A stretch of DNA of 63,876 nucleotides. It comes from CAZTJA01 sp964613745. GTDB taxonomy: Bacteria; Desulfobacterota; Desulfomonilia; Desulfomonilales; Desulfomonilaceae. The DNA lies in assembly GCA_964613745.1 (NCBI GenBank), contig CAZTJA010000009.1, forward strand, positions 1 through 63,876. The letters run 5' to 3'. Under the pieces are notes generated by a model. It saw only the letters and a list, made by a program, of their open reading frames with translations, was not told the DNA's origin and did no database searches. A program made the translations under genes and the position numbers. Shown here piece by piece: positions 44,589 to 52,785 of this stretch (positions within the stretch are counted from its first letter, which is position 1; the number at the start of each line of letters is the position of its first letter).

Positions 44589-44621
44589 TGATCCAGAGGT
44601 TATCGGATCATTGATTTTTTT
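44589..44621 (+). terminator. Rho-independent terminator of tspO
   Basis: The stem TGATCC/GGATCA (44589-44594 and 44605-44610) has a ten-base loop, and a T-run lies at 44614-44621. It overlaps the stop of the convergent TPR gene. Confidence 0.6.
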
Positions 44622-45825
44622 CTCCTGCTTTAGGCTCGTTTTTGGTTTGTAATTTTGCCATCTTGTCTTCTATGGCGCTACGTTGCTTGTCATTGCCGGC
44701 ATTTTTCAGAGCCTCCTGGTAATCCAAGAGGGCCTTTTCGGCATTTCCAGCCGAGACATACACCAAAGCTCTATTCTCGTAAAATACTGCGTTTGAAGGA
44801 TCGATGGTGATAGCTTTCGAATAATCACTTATCGCTTGATCGTAGTCGTTACGTTCATGATTGACCAGAGCTCGATTATTGTAGGCAATTGCATCCCGTG
44901 GATTAAGTTCAAGACCTTTTGTGTAGTCCTGCAGTGCCGATTCAGGCTGTTTCAGTTTGTAATACGCGTCACCTCGCACCCGATAGTAATCGGGATTCGA
45001 AGGATCGAGCTTTAAAGCTACCGTGAAGTCTTCAATCGCTTTTTTGTGATCTCCGAGTTTGTGAAACGTAAGACCACGGTCACGATAAACGGACACCATC
45101 TCGGGATTGTTTTTGATTGCCTGCGTCCAAATGCTGATTGCCTGCTTTTCTTTTCCTGACTTGTACGCCTCCAGGCCTTCCATGTGGAGTTCAGTCGCAT
45201 ACATTTTCTGCAACTCAAGCAATTTTTTCTCTACATCGTCCAATATTGATCGATTGTTTCCGGCCAGCTCCACAGTCTTGATATAAGCATCAATGGCTCG
45301 ATCATAATTCTTATTCTTTTCAAACACGTCTGCGAGTGCCGCGTACGCACGAATATTTTTCTTATTGAGAGTTATGGCTTGCTTCAGATCCTTTACTGCT
45401 TGGTCGGAAGCTCCCTTTTGAGCACGTATAATTCCGAGAGTCGTCAGCGCGACACTGTCCTTTCGATTTATTTTCAAGGCGGCGGTCAAATCTAGTTCCG
45501 CCCCCTCCAAGTCTCCTAGTTTGTGCTTAGCGGTCCCCCGATTTACCAACGCGTGAGAATAATCGGATTTTAAGTCAAGTGCTTTGTTGTAGTCTGAAAT
45601 TGCTTTTTCGTACAACCCTTTGCGTTTATAAGCAATTCCTCGATTATTGTACGCAAGAAAATCCTGAGGATCCAATTGCAGAGATCGGCTGAGTAGATCG
45701 ATTGCTTCGTCCAATTTATCTGACTTGAGAGCCTCTACACCCTGATTATAGAGATCAACGGCTTCTTGCTGGGCACCCGAACAAATAGGAATAAGCAGTA
45801 ATATTAGCAGGATGATCTTCTTCAT
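44608..45825 (-). CDS. Exported tetratricopeptide-repeat protein
   Basis: The protein has 405 residues with a signal peptide (1 to about 18), then about ten TPR units covering nearly the whole chain (A-I-D-L-L-S-R-S-L-Q-L-D-P-Q-D, A-Y-N-N-R-G-I-A-Y-K-R-K-G and repeats). It has no enzymatic domain. It is a periplasmic scaffold for protein contacts, partner unknown. Confidence 0.9.
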   Translation of the reverse strand: MKKIILLILLLIPICSGAQQEAVDLYNQGVEALKSDKLDEAIDLLSRSLQLDPQDFLAYNNRGIAYKRKGLYEKAISDYNKALDLKSDYSHALVNRGTAKHKLGDLEGAELDLTAALKINRKDSVALTTLGIIRAQKGASDQAVKDLKQAITLNKKNIRAYAALADVFEKNKNYDRAIDAYIKTVELAGNNRSILDDVEKKLLELQKMYATELHMEGLEAYKSGKEKQAISIWTQAIKNNPEMVSVYRDRGLTFHKLGDHKKAIEDFTVALKLDPSNPDYYRVRGDAYYKLKQPESALQDYTKGLELNPRDAIAYNNRALVNHERNDYDQAISDYSKAITIDPSNAVFYENRALVYVSAGNAEKALLDYQEALKNAGNDKQRSAIEDKMAKLQTKNEPKAGEKNQ

Positions 45826-46157
45826 GGGATAAACCTCGCAAAAGTACGGATCGGAAATAAGCGGTAAACCAAACGAAAAGAGATCGGATCATAGAAGTAA
45901 CACTTGAACTACCTAAAATGGGCTTACAGTTCCATTTTTGATTATTTTATCTGAATAATTTCAATGTTTCAAGTCAGAGATTGTAATGATGGATTAATAA
46001 AATTTTACATATTACATTAATTTTTCTTGACACGTATATGGGCGCATGTTAAACGCACGTCTCATCAAGCCCGACAAAGGGCCTGAATTTATGTGCAATT
46101 CACTTGAGTTACGCCCTCAAGTAGTTAGTGAAGTATACCTCAAAAGGAGGACTAGGA
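45826..46157. other. 332-base AT-rich intergenic region
   Basis: It separates the divergent TPR and Cys/Pro genes and contains a strong promoter candidate near its right end. No small gene is supported. Confidence 0.5.
46027..46055 (+). promoter_or_regulatory. Candidate promoter of the second Cys/Pro protein gene
   Basis: Consensus TTGACA (46027-46032), a 17-base spacer and TAAACG (46050-46055) lie 103 bases before the start at 46158. Confidence 0.5.
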
Positions 46158-46712
46158 ATGGTGCTAAGAGCCTTAGCGGCCTTTGTCGTGCTCGCCTTTT
46201 CCGTCAGCTTTATTCAGACTTCAATCGTGAACGCAGGCGGTCCCCCAGTTTGCGCACCCCCCGAATGTGCCCCTATTTCAATAAATTGTGCACCTCAGCC
46301 ATGTGCTCCGCCTCAGTGTGCTCCCAATCCGTGTGGACCCGGAATTCTGGGTTTCGGGCCGGGATCTATTTGTGGTGGATGCATAAATATATGCAGCAAC
46401 ATTTGTGGAGCAATCATCGGAATTCCTGCAGCCTGCATGAATGCCATTCTTGCTCCCGCACCACGGAGATGTCCGCCTGCACCAAGTTGTGCTCCCGCAC
46501 CATGTGGACCTCCGCCCGTATGCGCTCCTCCTGCGTGCGGTCCTGCTCCAATGGCATGTCCCCCGCCCTTTCCTGCACCTATAACTAAATGTAAACCGGT
46601 CGAAGTGTGTGGGCCTCAGGGATGTGGACCAGTACCTTTCGGACCCGTTTCCGGTCCGGCGCCTGTATCCTGGAGAGCTCCTATGCCGGGGCCTGGATAC
46701 TACGGATTCTAA
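46158..46712 (+). CDS. Exported Cys/Pro-rich repeat protein (CAPP/CGPP type), second member
   Basis: A 184-residue protein with GGAGG seven bases before the ATG and a signal peptide ending near S-I-V-N-A-G-G. The mature part alternates C-A-P-P, C-A-P-x and C-G-P units with a Gly-Cys-Ile core (C-G-G-C-I-N-I-C-S-N-I-C-G), then a second Cys/Pro block, ending P-G-P-G-Y-Y-G-F. Architecture matches 39804-40502: Cys/Pro block, non-repeat hydrophobic middle, Cys/Pro block, Gly/aromatic tail. The two are probably paralogues. Structural or metal-binding roles are guesses. Confidence 0.8.
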   Translation: MVLRALAAFVVLAFSVSFIQTSIVNAGGPPVCAPPECAPISINCAPQPCAPPQCAPNPCGPGILGFGPGSICGGCINICSNICGAIIGIPAACMNAILAPAPRRCPPAPSCAPAPCGPPPVCAPPACGPAPMACPPPFPAPITKCKPVEVCGPQGCGPVPFGPVSGPAPVSWRAPMPGPGYYGF

Positions 46713-46800
46713 ACAAACACTCAATTAAGACTTTTTATAGCGATTAAGAAAACAAGTTTAACCGTCAACCCGATCGGGAGTTACAGCGACCGATCCTAGA

Positions 46801-46826
46801 CGAGAGGGTAAAGTGGGATCCTCTCG
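46801..46826 (+). terminator. Hairpin downstream of the second Cys/Pro gene
   Basis: The seven-base arms CGAGAGG/CCTCTCG (46801-46807 and 46820-46826) are followed by an A-run rather than T. It may stabilise the 3' end ahead of the true terminator at 46857. Confidence 0.45.
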
Positions 46827-46856
46827 ATTAAAAAACCCCAATTCCTCCTAATCCTA

Positions 46857-46888
46857 AGGGGACGTAAAGTTACGTCCCTTCTTTTTTT
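46857..46888 (+). terminator. Rho-independent terminator of the second Cys/Pro gene
   Basis: A perfect nine-base stem GGGACGTAA/TTACGTCCC (46859-46867 and 46870-46878), extended by two weaker pairs, is followed by seven T. Confidence 0.85.
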
Positions 46889-46981
46889 CTACGTTCCGTC
46901 ATCAAAACTTCCATTCAAATGTCGGTGAGAAAACAAGGTCAATCCATGTTCCGCATAGAGGAGTAGTAGATTTTCTAATGA

Positions 46982-47491
46982 TTATTTGTTCCGAAGCTCT
47001 TCTCTTGTTTGCTGTCGTAATCGCTTCTTCCGATCTTTTTGCTGTTGCTTCGAAAACATTTCTTCTTTGATACGGTCTTGCCTATCCTTGCGCTCCATTT
47101 CCTCTTGTTCGAGTTGTTCCTGCATTCTTTGCCGAATTATCTTTTGTTCATACTTTGCCATACGAACCCCATCGATAACCGCCTCCTCAATTTTCCGGTC
47201 ATCGAGTATTGGGCGAGCACAGGTTGTGTTGTGTTTGGCTTGGAGAAAACCTGGAATACTTGAGATAAACATTCCGCAATATCGGCACCTCTTCGAAGAG
47301 CCGTCTTCTACAGAACTAATGAGCCGAAAGCCTCTGGATTCGAGAGTTGCTACATCAACCTCCGTCCGAATCCACAAATCGCGCCTCTTGAGATAACCCC
47401 AACCGGGCCGCTCAACCCAAAGAGTTTCCATTATTTGTGGGGGAGAATCGATGCGGTAGCTAAACGATGCGTTATGTACCCAGACACTCAT
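46982..47491 (-). CDS. Zinc-finger-like protein with a highly charged helical tail
   Basis: The protein has 169 residues and no recognised family. A possible C2HC zinc site spans C-R-Y-C-G and, after about 15 residues, H-N-T-T-C. The last 70 residues are almost all Glu, Lys, Arg, Gln and Met (E-Q-L-E-Q-E-E-M-E-R-K-D-R), as in a single alpha-helix or coiled coil. There is no export signal. A nucleic-acid or ribosome contact is conceivable; this is a guess. Confidence 0.6.
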   Translation of the reverse strand: MSVWVHNASFSYRIDSPPQIMETLWVERPGWGYLKRRDLWIRTEVDVATLESRGFRLISSVEDGSSKRCRYCGMFISSIPGFLQAKHNTTCARPILDDRKIEEAVIDGVRMAKYEQKIIRQRMQEQLEQEEMERKDRQDRIKEEMFSKQQQKDRKKRLRQQTREELRNK

Positions 47492-47590
47492 TGTTAAGAT
47501 TGCCGATAGAGGTAATTGATCTGATTCATCTATTATACATGCAACCCGTGGGTAAGTGAAAAGTTCATTAAAGGATCATCTATGCCGAAA

Positions 47591-47629
47591 AGAAAAAAGC
47601 CGGCTCCACTGGATCGTTGAAGTCGGCTT
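47591..47629 (-). terminator. Rho-independent terminator of the coiled-coil gene
   Basis: On the minus strand the stem AAGCCGAC/GCCGGCTT (one G-T pair), with a 17-base loop, is followed by a T-run. It lies just after the stop at 47652. Confidence 0.65.
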
Positions 47630-47651
47630 ATCAGAGCTTTAACAAAAAACG

Positions 47652-49034
47652 TTATTTTTTCTTTTTCTTTGCTTTCGGAGGGGACCCGTGGACTTCCTGC
47701 AAGAGAGGCAGAGTCCTAATGCCTTCTTTAAGTGTTTCGATTTCAGAACTTATTCTTGCGAGTTCACCTGAAACAGTTTCGGCCTGAACGCTTGCATCAG
47801 CCTTGTTGGCAATTGCGGACTCTACTGATTCTTTTAGTTTGTTGATTTCAAAACGCATGATTCCCGATTCCTCCAACATTTTCACGAGCGCTTCGGAACT
47901 CGGGGATCCTGAGTTTTGCGTATTCAGGGTCTCCAAATTATTACTTATCCCATCAACGCGAGCCTGAATGCTCAATACGAGATTTCTGGTTTCATCGGCG
48001 GATTCATTCCAAGGAGCTGAATTAAAAGAATTACTCAGCACATCCGCGAGTTTCTTAACGTCCGCAAGTTCACTGGAAAATCGACCAAACTCCTCCTCAA
48101 TTCCATAGGAATCCAGTTTTCTTTCTATATCGATTATGGATGACGCATTATTTCTTAGATCTCTTACAAGTTTATCGACCGATTCGGCGGATGCAGACGA
48201 TTTCAGTAGAGCTTCAGCAGATTGTAATTCGCTCTTTAGACTCTCTATTCCTGCATTTAAGCTTCCGAGCCTCGAATCGAACACGGACATTTCACTTTTT
48301 AAGGCATCAAATTGACCAGTTTCAACTAAAGTTCCGGTTTTCTCGATGAGTTCGTTAACATTTCCTGAAATTTTTACGAGCTCTACTTGGAGGTTTTCGA
48401 TTTTCGACATCGCTGCCCCATAGGATTCGAGGGATACTTTCCCATCTAAGCTGTTTCGGATATTTTCCAACTCTTGCTTAACAGGAATAATTTCCGATTT
48501 TAGGGACTCTACTTCCTGAAAGATGGTCGCTAAATCTTCCCGCTCCGGCCGCGATGCAATTAAATCTTCCAACCGTCTTATCTCATCCGGAATTCGGTCC
48601 ATTTGAGCTGAAATAGGCACCAAAATTTCAGCAATTTTCTCGTGAATTCCCCGACCCGCCAATTGAACTAGTTGATTCTCAATACTCTTAAAATTAATTT
48701 CGAGATCCTTAGTGGCCGTCCGCAAAGGCTTCAGAGATCGTTCAAAGCGATCTAGAGACTGAACATCTTCCACCCGACGCATCTGAGACTGCAAATCGGA
48801 AATGTCGGAATTCAACTTGCCTATAGTGTTCTCAAAACCTGCAAGTTCCTTGCGGACTTTTCTGGGAAGCCCTTCAGATCCTGGAGCCGAACGTCGGTCA
48901 AGCATTGATCCGATTTGGTCACGGAACCGAGTTATTGTCCAGACGAGAAAAATGAACAAGAGAAAGGGCCAGTCAAGTATGTGTTCGATAAGTTTGGACA
49001 TCACGCCGAATATCTGTTCAAGAACGTAAAGCAT
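47652..49034 (-). CDS. Membrane-anchored coiled-coil protein
   Basis: A protein of about 460 residues from ATG 49034 (GGGAG seven bases upstream). One N-terminal membrane segment (about 18-36: W-P-F-L-L-F-I-F-L-V-W) precedes about 400 residues of heptad-patterned helix (R-R-V-E-D-V-Q-S-L-D-R-F, R-L-E-D-L-I-A-S-R). It ends in a Lys run. It resembles RmuC- or methyl-acceptor-like coiled coils in style but has none of their domains. Function unknown; structural or cell-division roles are possible. Confidence 0.78.
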   Translation of the reverse strand: MLYVLEQIFGVMSKLIEHILDWPFLLFIFLVWTITRFRDQIGSMLDRRSAPGSEGLPRKVRKELAGFENTIGKLNSDISDLQSQMRRVEDVQSLDRFERSLKPLRTATKDLEINFKSIENQLVQLAGRGIHEKIAEILVPISAQMDRIPDEIRRLEDLIASRPEREDLATIFQEVESLKSEIIPVKQELENIRNSLDGKVSLESYGAAMSKIENLQVELVKISGNVNELIEKTGTLVETGQFDALKSEMSVFDSRLGSLNAGIESLKSELQSAEALLKSSASAESVDKLVRDLRNNASSIIDIERKLDSYGIEEEFGRFSSELADVKKLADVLSNSFNSAPWNESADETRNLVLSIQARVDGISNNLETLNTQNSGSPSSEALVKMLEESGIMRFEINKLKESVESAIANKADASVQAETVSGELARISSEIETLKEGIRTLPLLQEVHGSPPKAKKKKK

Positions 49035-49359
49035 ATTAAGTCTCCCAGCCTGCACGGCAATAAGATAGTGGACTACAATGGGGTGTGCTAACGAGTTTTC
49101 CGAATCAAACGGCACGGCATTATATGTTGGTTTTCCGGGCATTCGTCAAGCGCAAAATTGTATTTTCCGTAACAATTTGCTTGAATTACCACTCCTACAC
49201 TTTTCGGCGGAACATTTTTTTTGCAGCCGCGAGTCGCGTCTTTTCGGCCTGACGCGGTTGCCTTTTTATCCAACGTGAGCAATATTTTGTACACAACAGG
49301 GTAATTTGATTGAATTAATTTCTCTAACCCTAACAAGACGAATTGGTAGGAGGCAAAAA
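49035..49359. other. 325-base intergenic region with a terminator-like hairpin
   Basis: It separates divergent genes. A nine-base stem GCAGCCGCG/CGCGGTTGC (49223-49231 and 49253-49261, one G-T pair), followed by CTTTTTA, looks like a plus-strand terminator although no plus-strand gene lies upstream. Confidence 0.5.
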
Positions 49360-49680
49360 ATGAAATTTCTCGCAACTATGGCGATCATGGCTATGGCTCT
49401 GATATTCTCAGTTTCAGGTTCGGTAAGTGCCGCGCCGACCACGCCCTCCGGCGATGTGGTCATAAGCTCGACCATGAACAACGATGTACAGCTAACCAGA
49501 TCGAACAGACATAATCATTCCGGGTTTTCTTTTAATTTCGGAAGCCCTTATCGATATGGATATGGCTACGGTTACAGTCCGTACCGTTATTCGTATTCAC
49601 CTTATTCAAGCTGGGGATACTCCACTCCGTATCGTTATTACGGCTGGAACACTCCGTACACCTACTACTATTCATGGTAA
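49360..49680 (+). CDS. Small exported Tyr/Gly/Ser-rich protein
   Basis: A 106-residue protein with GGAGG six bases before the ATG and a signal peptide (1-24, S-V-S-A-A). After a short polar part the second half is low complexity: P-Y-R-Y-G-Y-G-Y-G-Y-S-P-Y-R-Y and similar, with a Tyr every two to four residues. It has its own terminator. Such sequences occur in structural surface and matrix proteins; the role here is unknown. Confidence 0.72.
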   Translation: MKFLATMAIMAMALIFSVSGSVSAAPTTPSGDVVISSTMNNDVQLTRSNRHNHSGFSFNFGSPYRYGYGYGYSPYRYSYSPYSSWGYSTPYRYYGWNTPYTYYYSW

Positions 49681-49687
49681 CTTCTTA

Positions 49688-49713
49688 CCCCCGATCACAT
49701 CGGGGGTTTTCTT
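49688..49713 (+). terminator. Rho-independent terminator of the Tyr-rich protein gene
   Basis: A perfect eight-base stem CCCCCGAT/ATCGGGGG with a three-base loop is followed by TTTTCTTTT. Confidence 0.85.
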
Positions 49714-49904
49714 TTCCATTCACACCCAAATGTAGCACTTGAGAACCAAGACATACCAAATGGTATGTTTTTTGGTTTGCACAAATTGTTGCTTCTCATT
49801 ATTAGCCTCTGTTCTGGCCGATTTTAGCGTATTTACCTGTCCGGTACGGATCGTGCTTATCAAATAGCAACGATCGGGCAGTCGTTATCACATTTCTCCT
49901 CCCC

Positions 49905-49939
49905 TGGAATCCCGAATAGCTAATTACTTCGGGATTCCA
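49905..49939. repeat. Perfect 12-base inverted repeat
   Basis: TGGAATCCCGAA and TTCGGGATTCCA flank an 11-base AT-rich spacer (TAGCTAATTAC). There is no T-run, so it is not an ordinary terminator. It may be a protein-binding site, an RNA hairpin or a REP-like element. Confidence 0.7.
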
Positions 49940-50206
49940 CCACTCATTCGATGATTTTAGTCGGATTACTTGCTTATCTCACTCCGCTATTTATCTTATC
50001 TGCAAAGCACTGAAAATAACGGGAGGGCTGAACAGCGGACCGGAGATCCTCAAACATCCAGCAGAATACGTTCAGTTTCCACACTTCGCTCGTTGTGTCG
50101 GATCGTTAAATCATAAACTTTAGGTCATGCGACAAGTTTTTGCTTTTCAGGACGATAATAAAATAGTATCATCAGACAATTCTTCTCAAAAATCGGAGGA
50201 TTCTCA

Positions 50207-50671
50207 ATGCAAAGTGGATTAGCCCGCTTTTCCATGGTGTTATGTCTATGTTTGGCTCTAAGTGTAGGAATTTGTTTGCCGGCCGGGGCTAAGGTGCCGG
50301 AAGGTTATCGAGATATAAAGTTAGGTATGAATAAAGACCAGGTTTTGGATCTTCTCCAAAAAAGTCCCGTGCACTTTTCCTATGACGACTTAGGTGACGA
50401 AATAGGTGAAATTATACGCGGTGATGATCTATTTAGATATGCGACCTATAAGTTTGATTCCAACGGAACACTCATAGAGATCGGTCTTCAGATGAGGGAA
50501 ATTTTGGGACGGGACCGTTGTATTGAAATGTACAACAACCAACACGGACTGAAACTTTCCCCGGCTCAAGGAACAGCAGAGTCTGATTTGGCTATTGAAG
50601 TTAAAGAAAATACCCTGTTAATGAAAAAGACTCCTACGAAAGACACGCGATCGGCTGCGAAAGGATCCTGA
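50207..50671 (+). CDS. Exported BamE/OmlA-like small protein
   Basis: The protein has 154 residues with GGAGG seven bases before the ATG and a signal peptide (1 to about 28, L-P-A-G-A-K). The mature start Y-R-D-I-K-L-G-M-N-K-D-Q-V-L-D-L-L recalls the SmpA/OmlA (BamE) fold, where L-G-M-x-x-x-x-V precedes the first helix. The rest has no clear match. It has no lipobox, unlike BamE, so it is likely a free periplasmic relative. Confidence 0.65.
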   Translation: MQSGLARFSMVLCLCLALSVGICLPAGAKVPEGYRDIKLGMNKDQVLDLLQKSPVHFSYDDLGDEIGEIIRGDDLFRYATYKFDSNGTLIEIGLQMREILGRDRCIEMYNNQHGLKLSPAQGTAESDLAIEVKENTLLMKKTPTKDTRSAAKGS

Positions 50672-50705
50672 TCCCGCGAGATACATCAATTGAGAGCCTA
50701 TTTTT

Positions 50706-50728
50706 AAGGGACCTATGGTCCCTTTTTT
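50706..50728 (+). terminator. Rho-independent terminator
   Basis: The stem AAGGGACC/GGTCCCTT with a three-base loop runs into six T. It ends the BamE-like gene and lies between it and the convergent debranching-enzyme gene. Confidence 0.85.
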
Positions 50729-50736
50729 ATTTGCGA

Positions 50737-52785
50737 TTACCGTTCACTGGGGGTCTCTGACAACTTGACAAGGCAGCGCAGAACCTCCGCGACACTCCAA
50801 GCCTGAGCAATACAGCCATTAGGTGTGTATGGTGGTTCTGCATCAAATATTTCGCTTATGGAACCTATGCCTGCATCATCTAGATGGGTCAACAATCCAT
50901 CCAAAAATCTACGAGCTTCTTTTCTCTTTCCAGGATACACTTTCAACCATGCGTCGATGAAAGGGCCGATGAGCCAAGCCCAAACAGTCCCTTGATGATA
51001 AGCGGCATCTCTGGAACGCAAATCCCCGTAGTATTTTGGTTTGAAATCAGGATGACCGGGAGCCAATGACCTCAGCCCCAGAGGTGTAACAAGGCACTCG
51101 GAAACTACATTCATCACCGAAGCCCACTTCGTCTCATCGAGAACAGGAAAATCCAGCGAAATCGAGAATACTTGATTCGGTCGAATAGCCGAATCGCATC
51201 CTGTTTCGCCATCGATAATGTCGTACAAATAACCTTCGGACTCGTACCAAAACTTCTTGTTGAAGGATTCGTAAGTTCGATGCGCGTGTTCCCCGACAAT
51301 TCTTGCGTAGTTGTGATCACCCAGCTGAATAGACCATTTTTCCAGCAATCTTAAAGCATTGTACCACAGGGCATTTATCTCGACGGCCTTACCTCTCCTC
51401 GGCGTCACGACCCAATTCTCAACTTTGGCATCCATCCATGTGAGTTGATATCCGTCCTGCCCTTGCTCTAGAAGGCCGTCCTCGGAGTCCACTTTGATAT
51501 TGAAGCGAGTTCCCTTCAAATGGAATTCCACGATTTCCTTGAGCTTAGGCAAAAGCAATTCCAACGTGTCAATCTCATTTGTCCAGGATAAATACCTTTC
51601 GATCGCGTGAAAGAACCACAGGGAAGCATCAGCAGTGTGATAAAGCCCCTCTTTTTCACCTTCGGGAAACATATTGGGTATCAAACCGTCTCGCACGTAG
51701 TGACCGAACGTTTGCAAAATAGAGCCGGCATCTACGTATCTGCCGGTTACCAAAGTGAGCCCCTCCAAACTGATCATCGTGTCCCGACCCCAATCGGTGA
51801 ACCAGTGATAGCCCGCTATAACACTGTGCATTTCGTAACCTGCCGCCCTAGCCCTTGCGGTATCCTGAGGACGGCCTAATGGTCTGATTATGAACTGATC
51901 CGCGGCCAGTACAAGGTCCTCGGCTTTTCCCTGTCTCGCCGCCGGCATCGCTAATGAAATGAGATGTTCTCTTCTGCGAACCTCGGCTTCCATTGCTTCG
52001 ACAGGTGCAAGAGCAGTCATTGTTTCCCACGAGTGCGTTCCCGCCACTAAAGATGCGCTCTCCCCTTTCATCAGATCCATATGAAAGTGACCTGGACTCC
52101 AAAGATCACTTTTTGCAAAAAAGCCCCGCCGCTCCTCCATCCAATAAATGCTGTTGAGTACACGCTCGGTTTTGAAGGTGAATTGTGCTCCGTGCCCGTA
52201 CATCATGAATCGCAATGGTGGAATTCCCTGGGCCGACAATTCATATCTGTCTTCCAATATGGTCATGGCATATTTCGCAGCAGCTGCATCGACGGGTAGC
52301 TCATGCTGCCGGAATTTTACTGCCGGTCTCAATCGCAATCTAATCTTTCCCTCACCCTCCAGGAGCTTGTAAATTACATGAACGCTGTTTTGCATGTGAG
52401 GTAGAACAAGTCTTTTTTCCAGCACGAAACCATGAATTTCGTAAAGCCAAATCGGCAATCCTAGTTCAAGACGGAATTCCACGATAAAGCCGCGACCGTG
52501 AAACTCTATTGGGGATCCCACCTTGAATTCAGCATCAAGGCGGATTCTTTCTCCGTCCGGGAGCTGCACCTGCTCTGCTAGTTCGTTCAACATGACAACT
52601 CGACCGAGCGGTGCGGGCAAAGCGGCAACAAGTAAACCGTGATATCGGCGAGTTCTCAATCCGCACACGGTGTTTGAAGAATAACCTCCAAGTCCATTTG
52701 TGACCAACCATTCGGTCGACAGCAGTTTTTCCAGTTGATCCGGATCTTCGGTGGATCGTGGGACGCGAAAAAGTAGTTTACTCAT
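50737..52785 (-). CDS. Glycogen debranching enzyme (amylo-alpha-1,6-glucosidase type)
   Basis: A protein of about 682 residues. The N-terminal domain includes E-W-L-V-T-N-G-L-G-G-Y-S-S-N-T and R-R-Y-H-G-L-L-V-A. The C-terminal (alpha/alpha)6 domain has W-F-T-D-W-G-R-D-T-M-I-S-L-E-G, T-W-M-D-A-K-V-E-N and D-A-A-Y-H-Q-G-T-V-W-A-W-L-I-G-P, all typical of GDE_C glucosidases. It removes alpha-1,6 branch glucose from glycogen limit dextrins. Its ATG overlaps the stop of treZ (ATGA), so both are made together. Confidence 0.92.
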   Translation of the reverse strand: MSKLLFRVPRSTEDPDQLEKLLSTEWLVTNGLGGYSSNTVCGLRTRRYHGLLVAALPAPLGRVVMLNELAEQVQLPDGERIRLDAEFKVGSPIEFHGRGFIVEFRLELGLPIWLYEIHGFVLEKRLVLPHMQNSVHVIYKLLEGEGKIRLRLRPAVKFRQHELPVDAAAAKYAMTILEDRYELSAQGIPPLRFMMYGHGAQFTFKTERVLNSIYWMEERRGFFAKSDLWSPGHFHMDLMKGESASLVAGTHSWETMTALAPVEAMEAEVRRREHLISLAMPAARQGKAEDLVLAADQFIIRPLGRPQDTARARAAGYEMHSVIAGYHWFTDWGRDTMISLEGLTLVTGRYVDAGSILQTFGHYVRDGLIPNMFPEGEKEGLYHTADASLWFFHAIERYLSWTNEIDTLELLLPKLKEIVEFHLKGTRFNIKVDSEDGLLEQGQDGYQLTWMDAKVENWVVTPRRGKAVEINALWYNALRLLEKWSIQLGDHNYARIVGEHAHRTYESFNKKFWYESEGYLYDIIDGETGCDSAIRPNQVFSISLDFPVLDETKWASVMNVVSECLVTPLGLRSLAPGHPDFKPKYYGDLRSRDAAYHQGTVWAWLIGPFIDAWLKVYPGKRKEARRFLDGLLTHLDDAGIGSISEIFDAEPPYTPNGCIAQAWSVAEVLRCLVKLSETPSER

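Larger units (their letters stand above)
49681..50206. other. 526-base intergenic region with palindromes
   Basis: Beyond the terminator it holds CATACC-N4-GGTATG near 49750, followed by six T, and a perfect 12-base inverted repeat at 49905-49939. No reading frame with a ribosome-binding site is seen. The promoter of the next gene should lie in its right half. Confidence 0.5.

Noticed and set aside
46046..46588. 180-residue plus-strand frame overlapping the second Cys/Pro gene
   Set aside because: It is out of frame with the signal peptide, ribosome-binding site and C-x-P-P repeats. The repetitive codons create long open frames in other phases.
46278..46724. 148-residue minus-strand frame
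   Set aside because: Antisense to the Cys/Pro repeat; the Arg/Ser-rich composition is a product of reversed Pro/Cys codons.
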